DNA of 5,042 nt from Candidatus Magasanikiibacteriota bacterium (GTDB taxonomy: Bacteria > Patescibacteriota > Patescibacteriia > Magasanikbacterales > UBA922): contig JAHFIE010000062.1 of NCBI GenBank assembly GCA_023246565.1, positions 1 to 5,042 on the forward strand, given 5' to 3'. The notes under the pieces were generated by a model, which searched no databases, was not told the origin of the DNA, and worked only from the letters and a program-made list of their open reading frames with translations. Both the position numbers and the translations under genes were made by a program. Shown here piece after piece: positions 1-4,140 of this stretch; the first letter of the stretch is position 1, and each line of letters opens with the position of its first letter.

Positions 1-269
1 GTGTTTACGCGGCCTGGGCAGATTTGGAACGAATACGGTATCAAGCTGCTTTTGTGGTTAATGATGATCCTTGGAAATTGGAAGTATTTTTATTTACTTA
101 TCATGGTCCTGATTTTTATGGTAAACACCTCGTTGTTTTTCCTATTCAAAAAGTGAGTGAAATTGAACCCTATGAAAATATTGAAGCGCTCAAAAATAAA
201 ATTTCTCAAGATATTATTTTAATTTCTGATTTTTTTGTCGATAAAAAGGTAGAAGATAAACAGGTATAA
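1..269 (+). CDS. ribF: Riboflavin kinase (RibF-type), C-terminal part only
   Basis: Riboflavin kinase phosphorylates riboflavin to FMN in the cytoplasm. The open frame enters from the left edge (first full codon at base 3) and stops with TAA at 267-269. It therefore shows only about the last 88 residues; the true start is outside. Visible family features are VYAAW near the start, the strand LEVFLF whose Glu fits the catalytic position of the kinase fold, FYGKHLVV matching the usual LYGK segment, and a C-terminal helix ENIEALKNKISQDI matching the usual 'L..QI..D' ending. The loop that normally reads IGxRPTF is replaced by a short FVVNDDPWK, which resembles small CPR kinases I remember. Whether the protein also has the N-terminal FAD synthetase domain cannot be seen. 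The next gene, ribE, starts 5 bases later, which supports the assignment. An internal TTG at 24 is not taken as a start because the homology continues upstream of it. Confidence 0.78.
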   Translation, partial: VYAAWADLERIRYQAAFVVNDDPWKLEVFLFTYHGPDFYGKHLVVFPIQKVSEIEPYENIEALKNKISQDIILISDFFVDKKVEDKQV

Positions 270-274
270 GATTT

Positions 275-862
275 ATGTTTACAGGAATTGTTAAAACAGT
301 GGGTATAGTAACCGACCTGGCTGAAAAGAAAGGTCGTACCTATCTTACCGTAAAAGCGAAACATACGATTAGTCGAGTTCAAAAAGGCGATAGTATTTCA
401 GTTAGTGGTGTATGTTTGACCGTGGTGCGTACGTCAAAGTCATTATTGACGTTTGAAATAATGCCTGAGACAAAACGAAAAACTATCTTGGATACCATTA
501 AAAAAAATGATTGGGTGAATTTAGAAACAGCCCTACGTCTTGGTGATGCTCTTGGCGGACATATTGTTCAGGGTCATGTTGATACTGTGGCCAAAGTCAT
601 ATCGGTTCAACAAGATGCTAAAAATGTATTGGTTAGTCTTAAAATTCCAGCTGGTTGGAAAAACTATATAATAGTGCATGGTTCGATTGCCCTTGATGGA
701 ATTAGTCTAACCGTCGCGCGATTGCAGGGGAGTGTCGTGACTGTTTCTCTTACGAACGAGACTATTGAACGAACAACGTGGAAGACTATTCTCGTTGGGC
801 AACGAGTGAATGTTGAAGTTGATGTCGTGGGAAAATATGTGGAAAAAATATTTAAAAAATAA
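275..862 (+). CDS. ribE: Riboflavin synthase, alpha-subunit type
   Basis: This enzyme dismutates two molecules of 6,7-dimethyl-8-ribityllumazine into riboflavin and the pyrimidinedione that RibH reuses. The 195-residue protein opens with the diagnostic MFTGIV and has the two repeated lumazine-binding barrels of the family. Barrel 1 covers about residues 1-95, with GDSISVSGVCLTVV near 39-52 and ALRLGDALGGHIVQGHVD near 85-102. Barrel 2 covers about 100-190, with GSIALDGISLTVA near 136-148. A C-terminal helix follows, as needed for trimer formation. Length is slightly below the usual 200-215 and nothing essential appears lost. The ATG is fixed by the MFTGIV start; upstream there is only a weak AGG at 262-264. 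It lies 5 bases after the kinase gene and 4 bases before ribH, so it is almost surely co-transcribed. Some bacteria call this gene ribC, so the symbol follows E. coli usage. Confidence 0.96.
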   Translation: MFTGIVKTVGIVTDLAEKKGRTYLTVKAKHTISRVQKGDSISVSGVCLTVVRTSKSLLTFEIMPETKRKTILDTIKKNDWVNLETALRLGDALGGHIVQGHVDTVAKVISVQQDAKNVLVSLKIPAGWKNYIIVHGSIALDGISLTVARLQGSVVTVSLTNETIERTTWKTILVGQRVNVEVDVVGKYVEKIFKK

Positions 863-866
863 TACT

Positions 867-1340
867 ATGACTTCGATTAAAGGAATAGATTATAAAAAAG
901 TAAACGGAAAGAATTTTAGAATTGGAATTGTCCAAGCTCGCTGGAACACCACGATTACTGACAAATTACTCGCTGGTTGTTTGCAATCATTGGCGAGTGC
1001 CGGAGTAAGCAAGAAAAATATTTTTGTCATTGATGTCCCTGGTGCCTGGGAATTATCCCTTGGTTCAAAACAATTAATTACCGATAAAAAAGTTGATGCA
1101 GTGATTGCCTTGGCGTGCTTATTGAAAGGCGAGACATTGCATTTTGATTATGTATCCGAAGCAACTGCTTATGGGTTAATGCGGGTAATGTTAGATACGA
1201 ACACGCCAGTAATTTTTGGTGTATTACCCTGCAAAGATGAAAAACAGGCCATTGCACGTTCAACCGGCACCAATAATCATGGCTTGGGTTGGGCTTTAAC
1301 CGCTCTGGAAATGGCCGCACTTCGTAAAACTAAAAAATAA
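867..1340 (+). CDS. ribH: 6,7-dimethyl-8-ribityllumazine synthase
   Basis: RibH condenses 5-amino-6-ribitylaminouracil with 3,4-dihydroxy-2-butanone 4-phosphate to give the substrate of RibE; the family forms pentamers or 60-mers. The 157-residue protein shows the family blocks in order. RWN at 25-27 supplies the aromatic residue that stacks on the pyrimidine. VPGAWEL is at 57-63, GETLHFDYV at 88-96 carries the catalytic His92, PVIFGVL is at 114-120, and QAIARS at 127-132 carries Arg131 for the phosphate. The loop after this, normally GTKAGNKG, reads GTNNHGLG and the segment looks about two residues shorter; VLT is VLP. I chose ATG 867, four bases after ribE, because homology starts with the KGIDYKKVNGKNFRIGIV region. 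A longer frame opening at 810 would only add residues overlapping ribE. No Shine-Dalgarno is present, so translation probably relies on coupling to ribE. Confidence 0.94.
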   Translation: MTSIKGIDYKKVNGKNFRIGIVQARWNTTITDKLLAGCLQSLASAGVSKKNIFVIDVPGAWELSLGSKQLITDKKVDAVIALACLLKGETLHFDYVSEATAYGLMRVMLDTNTPVIFGVLPCKDEKQAIARSTGTNNHGLGWALTALEMAALRKTKK

Positions 1341-1343
1341 AAT

Positions 1344-1592
1344 ATGTTGGAATTATACCAAATGGAGCATTGTCCTTTTTGTGCGAAAGTTCGACAAGTA
1401 ATGGAAGAACTTGATCTTGATTTTGTGTCTCGAAACATGTCGAAAGGGAGCCAAAAACGGGAGTTACTTCGTCGTTTGGGTGGCAAAGAACAAGTACCGT
1501 TTTTGGTGGATACGTCTGATCAGAATCATGTGGTAATGCTCTATGAGAGTAATGACATCATTAATTACCTCCGTAAGCAGTATGGAACATAA
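1344..1592 (+). CDS. Small glutaredoxin-like protein (CPFC active site)
   Basis: This is an 82-residue thioredoxin-fold protein, about the size of a classical glutaredoxin. The redox motif CPFC is at residues 10-13 after a short beta strand (MLELYQ). The family's cis-proline loop QVPFLVD is at 50-56, and the C-terminal helix block LYESNDIINYL at 66-76 is typical of glutaredoxins and of glutathione-transferase N-terminal domains. It probably performs dithiol or monothiol exchange in the cytoplasm. Whether its partner is glutathione or another thiol cannot be told from the sequence. It starts 3 bases after the ribH stop, lacks a Shine-Dalgarno, and is the last gene before the terminator, so it is part of the riboflavin transcript. 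A direct role in flavin synthesis is not known; it may simply share the transcript. Confidence 0.88.
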   Translation: MLELYQMEHCPFCAKVRQVMEELDLDFVSRNMSKGSQKRELLRRLGGKEQVPFLVDTSDQNHVVMLYESNDIINYLRKQYGT

Positions 1593-1618
1593 AACGGCCA
1601 GGTGGCCGTTATTTTTTT
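1593..1618. terminator. Hairpin terminator shared by convergent genes
   Basis: A 7-bp stem AACGGCC/GGCCGTT (1593-1599 with 1604-1610) closes a 4-base loop and is followed by an A and then seven Ts at 1612-1618. This is a good intrinsic terminator for the + strand riboflavin-glutaredoxin transcript. The opposing gene's stop codon is 1611-1609, and its last lysine codons are the complement of the T-tract. On the - strand the stem is followed by only a short T-run, so termination there would be weaker. Confidence 0.85.
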
Positions 1619-2304
1619 CGTACAATAGCAATCGGTGTTTGTTCGCTTGTCTGCCCTAGCGGATTGTCTTTGAAAATCGTTGCTAATGTTTCGGTGGGGA
1701 TAGTGTTCGTTGAAGTGCCTAAAATATTCACACCCAAATCATTGGCATCGATGATAACAACATCATAACCAATGGCAGTTTTTAATTCCTGTGCTACGTT
1801 ATCCGGATTTTTCGGTCCTAATTTGGCGTATCTATTGTATGGGGGAAGGGTGTAGTCACAGGGTCCGTCAATCGCAGCTACGGTTCGGCCAACAACATGA
1901 TAAAACATACCTTTGATGCCAAATGGTTTGCAGATTAAATGCACCAAAATTCCCAAACCGATTCTAAAATACCCGACCTCATTCAAAGCCAACTGCATAG
2001 TCCATGGACTACCCAACCCAATGCCGTAGGGTGATTTATAGACTTTGCTGGATAAAAATCTAGCTAAGGTACTCACCTTAATTTCATCAATCGGATAAGA
2101 CCGTCCTTGCGAAATCGCGACGATCTTTTCGCTCATGAAAATCATGTCGCCAGACTGGAGATGGGGGACAACGTACTGTTTAAGAATTTCTTCTAGACGT
2201 TCACCGATTTTAATGACATGTGTTTTAACAGGATACCGTTCGTAGGTGGTTCCTTTGATTATTATTTCTATTTTTTTTCCTGGATTGGGCTGAAGATTGG
2301 CCAT
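1609..2304 (-). CDS. CofE-like protein (coenzyme F420-0:L-glutamate ligase family)
   Basis: The 231-residue protein resembles the F420-0:gamma-glutamyl ligase family (PF01996/COG1478), whose archaeal and actinobacterial CofE members add glutamate to coenzyme F420 using GTP. Visible blocks are SGDMIFMSEKIVAISQGR at 51-68 (matches the family's 'GD..v..sKiVs..egR'), SPYGIGLGSPWTMQLALNEVG at 91-111, AAIDGPCDYTLPPYN at 143-157, DANDLGVNILG at 186-196, and KDNPLGQTSEQTPIAIVR at 212-229. These match a short version I remember from CPR genomes and depart from true CofE, for example in place of its DtfGRpwR motif. No other F420 gene is visible, so the real substrate is unknown. Start: ATG at 2304, one base after the upstream gene's stop. 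A TTG at 2313 would overlap that gene and adds only MRN. No Shine-Dalgarno is present; it is probably translated by coupling to the coiled-coil gene. Confidence 0.8.
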   Translation of the reverse strand: MANLQPNPGKKIEIIIKGTTYERYPVKTHVIKIGERLEEILKQYVVPHLQSGDMIFMSEKIVAISQGRSYPIDEIKVSTLARFLSSKVYKSPYGIGLGSPWTMQLALNEVGYFRIGLGILVHLICKPFGIKGMFYHVVGRTVAAIDGPCDYTLPPYNRYAKLGPKNPDNVAQELKTAIGYDVVIIDANDLGVNILGTSTNTIPTETLATIFKDNPLGQTSEQTPIAIVRKK

Positions 2305-2305
2305 A

Positions 2306-2620
2306 TTACGCAATTGTAATCCGTAATTCTTTTATCTCCTTGTCATGTCTTTCTAATGTATCAGTATTTTCTCTTATTCTGTATGCCTGCATAGTTTGCT
2401 CATCTTCAACCTTGATGGTTCTTTTTATAAATGCGTCCATGTAGGACAAAATTTCATTTTTGTCTTGTTTAGTCATTACTTCGGTAGCTAAGAACTCTTT
2501 GATGATGGTAATATCTTCTTTTATACTACCAAATTCATCAATAGCTCTATCGAGCTTTGATTCTACTTTAGAGAGTCTTGTATCTAATACTGGAAAATTA
2601 TCTACAGTAGTTTTTGACAT
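2306..2620 (-). CDS. Small coiled-coil protein of unknown function
   Basis: I do not recognise the function. The 104-residue protein is acidic/basic-rich, without cysteine, signal peptide or membrane segment, and mostly helical. Residues L12, L16, V19, L23, A26, F30, I33, I37, I40 and L44 form an unbroken alternating 4-3 spacing, a clear coiled coil. A second one runs I82, N85, L89, H92, I96, L99, I103, with polar N85 and H92 in the core. The middle (about 48-80) begins VMTKQDKNEILSYMDAF. I chose ATG 2620 because a perfect AAGGAGG lies just upstream and the promoter places the transcript start near 2646. An in-frame ATG at 2644 would be almost at the 5' end and lacks a binding site. It heads a two-gene unit with the CofE-like gene. 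Arginine codons are AGA in six of seven cases, unlike the neighbours. It may be an oligomeric adaptor or scaffold; this is inference only. Confidence 0.75.
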   Translation of the reverse strand: MSKTTVDNFPVLDTRLSKVESKLDRAIDEFGSIKEDITIIKEFLATEVMTKQDKNEILSYMDAFIKRTIKVEDEQTMQAYRIRENTDTLERHDKEIKELRITIA

Positions 2621-2623
2621 ATT

Positions 2624-2630
2624 CCTCCTT
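2624..2630 (-). promoter_or_regulatory. Strong Shine-Dalgarno of the coiled-coil gene
   Basis: On the - strand the sequence reads AAGGAGG followed by AAT and then the ATG at 2620. It is a perfect anti-16S complement, though the gap to the start is short (3 bases). It is the only strong Shine-Dalgarno before any gene in the window and decides the start at 2620 over 2644. Confidence 0.75.
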
Positions 2631-2652
2631 GGAAGTTGGTACATAATTATTT

Positions 2653-2681
2653 ATCGTACCCTTTATTTTAACTACTGTCAA
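2653..2681 (-). promoter_or_regulatory. Sigma-70-type promoter of the coiled-coil/CofE-like unit
   Basis: On the - strand there is a perfect -35 box TTGACA (2681-2676), a 17-base spacer and the -10 box TACGAT (2658-2653, 4 of 6 matches). The transcript should begin near 2646, giving a leader of about 26 bases with the Shine-Dalgarno inside it. The promoter sits in the 100-base gap downstream of era, so this pair can be transcribed independently of era. Confidence 0.72.
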
Positions 2682-2690
2682 CGTTTAATT

Positions 2691-2712
2691 TTTTATCAAG
2701 AATAAGATAAAA
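2691..2712 (-). terminator. Weak AT-only hairpin after era
   Basis: TTTTATC (2691-2697) and GATAAAA (2706-2712) can form a 7-bp stem with an 8-base loop just past the era stop. It contains only one G-C pair and lacks a good T-tract on the era strand, so it is at best a weak terminator or an mRNA 3' end. Transcription from era may well continue into the coiled-coil gene. Confidence 0.25.
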
Positions 2713-2720
2713 TATTGAAA

Positions 2721-3572
2721 TCAAACTGTTCTTTCCACCCAATGTTTATCAACAACGACTTCTAACGAAAGATAAATTTTTTTGTTGAGGGCTTGTTCCA
2801 ATTCTCGTCTTGCCATAGAACCAATTTCTTTTATGCGTGTTCCGCGTGTTCCAATAATAATTCGTTTATATCGTTCTTCATCAGTTAAAATTCTTGCAGT
2901 AATAACGGTTACATCTGGTTTTTCTTCAATCGAATCAGTTTCTACAGTAATAGCGTAAGGAACTTCTTTATCGAGAACTGAAAAGATTTTTTCCCGAACT
3001 AATTCAGCTACCCAAAAGTAATTATTGACGTTCGTAAGTTGTTCTTCGGGATATACTGCTTCACCTTCGGGTAACAGAGAAATAATCTTTTCCTTAAGTG
3101 GCGTAATATGACTCGCGCGTAGCGCAGAAAGAGAAAAAACAGAATCAAAATGAATTCCCCAAGCTTCATAATCAGCCGTGAAGCGACGTTCATTCTTTGG
3201 TAAATCACTCTTATTAATCACCAAAACTTTTGGCGTTTTCAAATGGCGAATGATCCCAAAGGTATACCGTTCTTCTGAGCCGATTTCTCGCGATGGATCA
3301 ACAACATAAACAATCACGTCAACACCACTTAGGGCATTTTTGGCTTTATTGATGAGTTTTGCGGTAAGCGAGCTTTTGCGATCTTTGAAAATTCCCGGAG
3401 TATCAATAAAAATAACTTGACCTTCGGGCAGATTTACCACTCCATGAATAATATCTCGGGTCATCTGAGCACGTTGGCTTGTAGCAGCAATCTTGGTACC
3501 GACCAAAGTATTAAGAAGGGTTGATTTACCAACATTGGATCGTCCGATAAGAATGGCAAAACCTGATTTCAT
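2721..3572 (-). CDS. era: GTPase Era, 16S rRNA-binding ribosome assembly factor
   Basis: Era binds GTP and the 3' end of 16S rRNA during 30S subunit maturation. The 283-residue protein (E. coli has 301) has both expected domains. In the GTPase domain (about 1-170), G1 GRSNVGKS is at 10-17, the switch TSQRAQMTRD at 31-40, DTPG at 57-60, NKSD at 120-123 and SAL at 149-151. In the KH RNA-binding domain (about 195-283), IIIGTRGTRIKEIG at 238-251 contains the GxxG loop. Changes from the usual sequence are GRPNVGKS to GRSNVGKS, TSPKPQTTR to TSQRAQMTR, and GKGG to GTRG. The last two sit in positions that touch the nucleotide switch or RNA. All catalytic motifs are intact, so it should be functional. 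The start ATG at 3572 directly precedes KSGFAILIG and has no Shine-Dalgarno. It is divergent from rplI. Confidence 0.95.
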   Translation of the reverse strand: MKSGFAILIGRSNVGKSTLLNTLVGTKIAATSQRAQMTRDIIHGVVNLPEGQVIFIDTPGIFKDRKSSLTAKLINKAKNALSGVDVIVYVVDPSREIGSEERYTFGIIRHLKTPKVLVINKSDLPKNERRFTADYEAWGIHFDSVFSLSALRASHITPLKEKIISLLPEGEAVYPEEQLTNVNNYFWVAELVREKIFSVLDKEVPYAITVETDSIEEKPDVTVITARILTDEERYKRIIIGTRGTRIKEIGSMARRELEQALNKKIYLSLEVVVDKHWVERTV

Positions 3573-3593
3573 AAAAAATTTGAATTATTGGGT

Positions 3594-3622
3594 ACTCTAC
3601 ACTAGTCTTGTCTTTTTTTCAA
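3594..3622 (-). promoter_or_regulatory. Probable era promoter
   Basis: On the - strand TTGAAA (3622-3617, 5 of 6 to the -35 consensus) is followed by a 17-base spacer and TAGAGT (3599-3594, 4 of 6 to the -10 consensus). The predicted transcript start near 3587 gives a leader of about 15 bases without Shine-Dalgarno. It overlaps the spacer and -35 of the divergent rplI promoter. Confidence 0.5.
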
Positions 3623-3638
3623 CCACTGCTATACTAGT
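3597..3638. repeat. Direct repeat CTAYACTAGT in the era/rplI divergent region
   Basis: CTACACTAGT at 3597-3606 recurs as CTATACTAGT at 3629-3638, one mismatch in ten, 32 bases apart, which is close to three helical turns. Each copy contains the palindrome ACTAGT, and each overlaps the proposed -10 box of one of the two divergent promoters. It could be a pair of operator half-sites or simply a chance repeat in AT-rich promoter DNA. Confidence 0.4.
3608..3635 (+). promoter_or_regulatory. rplI promoter giving a nearly leaderless mRNA
   Basis: TTGTCT (3608-3613, 4 of 6 to -35) is followed by a 16-base spacer and TATACT (3630-3635, 5 of 6 to -10). The expected transcript start, 6-8 bases after the -10, falls at about 3642-3643, right at the ATG at 3644. 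There is no Shine-Dalgarno in the eight bases between them, so the mRNA is probably leaderless. Confidence 0.6.
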
Positions 3639-3643
3639 AGCAT

Positions 3644-4090
3644 ATGAAGGTAATTTTTCTGGCTGATATTCTTGGAACGGGTAAAAAAGGTGCAATAAAG
3701 GATGTTTCTGATGGTTATGCCCGTAATTTTTTGTTACCCAAGCATTTGGCAAAACCTGCTTCTGACGGAGCTATAGAAGAGCTTAAATCCCATGAAGCAA
3801 AGGTAAAGCGAGAAGTGGAAGATGAACTTCGTCGTTTCCAGCACGATGCAGCTCGACTTGATGGTCAAGAAGTTTATTTAGTGGAAAAAACAACAGTTGA
3901 TGGTGTATTATATGCCGCTGTTAGTTCGACGAAAATTGCAGCAGCCATTAAACAGCATATTGGTTTGGTCATTAATCCCAAACATATTCATACACCACAA
4001 CCAATAAAGCGCGTTGGCTCACATACTGCCATGATTAGTTTTCCCCATGGTTTGGAAGCTGAAATTACGGTTACAATATCTGACACCTAA
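3644..4090 (+). CDS. rplI: Large-subunit ribosomal protein L9
   Basis: L9 binds 23S rRNA domain V at the base of the L1 stalk and extends out from the ribosome, helping reading-frame maintenance. The 148-residue length is typical. The N-terminal rRNA-binding domain starts MKVIFLADILGTGKKG and contains the hallmark DGYARNFLLPK at 23-33. A long, charged connecting helix follows (about 42-74). The C-terminal domain (75-148) has GVLYAAVSSTKIAAAI, matching the usual 'G.LyGSVt..dIa.ai'. The start at 3644 is set by the MKVI opening. It is a single gene, divergent from era, with its own promoter and terminator. From memory, L9 is missing in some CPR lineages, so its presence may help place the organism. 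Confidence 0.96.
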   Translation: MKVIFLADILGTGKKGAIKDVSDGYARNFLLPKHLAKPASDGAIEELKSHEAKVKREVEDELRRFQHDAARLDGQEVYLVEKTTVDGVLYAAVSSTKIAAAIKQHIGLVINPKHIHTPQPIKRVGSHTAMISFPHGLEAEITVTISDT

Positions 4091-4094
4091 AATG

Positions 4095-4100
4095 TATAAC
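4095..4100 (+). promoter_or_regulatory. Possible -10 box for pyrG before the rplI terminator
   Basis: TATAAC at 4095-4100 matches five of six -10 positions, and TTACAA at 4071-4076 is a poor -35 with an 18-base spacer. Transcription from here would begin inside the rplI terminator loop (about 4107). It would thus escape the hairpin and give pyrG a leader of about 34 bases. This is speculative; readthrough from rplI is an alternative. Confidence 0.25.
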
Positions 4101-4122
4101 CCTTCGATCCCGGAGGGTTTTT
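4098..4122 (+). terminator. Intrinsic terminator after rplI
   Basis: AACCCTTC (4098-4105) pairs with GGAGGGTT reading back from 4119 to 4112 (one T-G wobble) around the 6-base loop GATCCC. The 3' arm runs into five Ts at 4118-4122. It begins 8 bases after the rplI stop and separates rplI from pyrG. Confidence 0.8.
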
Positions 4123-4140
4123 ACAATTATTATTATTTTT

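Noticed and set aside
24..269. Complete small gene starting at TTG 24
   Set aside because: The open frame and the riboflavin kinase similarity (VYAAW) continue upstream to the window edge, so the gene is truncated by the window.
810..866. Longer N-terminus for lumazine synthase overlapping ribE
   Set aside because: The added residues have no family similarity, the frame there belongs to ribE, and ATG 867 matches the tight spacing of the operon.
1078..1486. Open frames on the - strand across ribH and the glutaredoxin gene
   Set aside because: They lie opposite well-recognised genes and their translations show no family features.
1609..2304. Evidence of F420 biosynthesis linked to the riboflavin genes
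   Set aside because: F420 shares a precursor with riboflavin, but the CofE-like gene is convergent with the rib genes, belongs to a divergent subtype, and no other F420 gene is present.
2305..2313. TTG 2313 as the start of the CofE-like gene
   Set aside because: It adds three residues and overlaps the upstream stop; ATG 2304 is a better codon in the expected coupled position.
2621..2644. Start of the coiled-coil protein at ATG 2644
   Set aside because: The predicted transcript start is about 2646, there is no ribosome binding site, and AAGGAGG points to ATG 2620.
2460..2705. Open frame on the + strand opposite the coiled-coil gene
   Set aside because: It is antisense to a gene with a clear heptad pattern, promoter and Shine-Dalgarno, and has no signals of its own.
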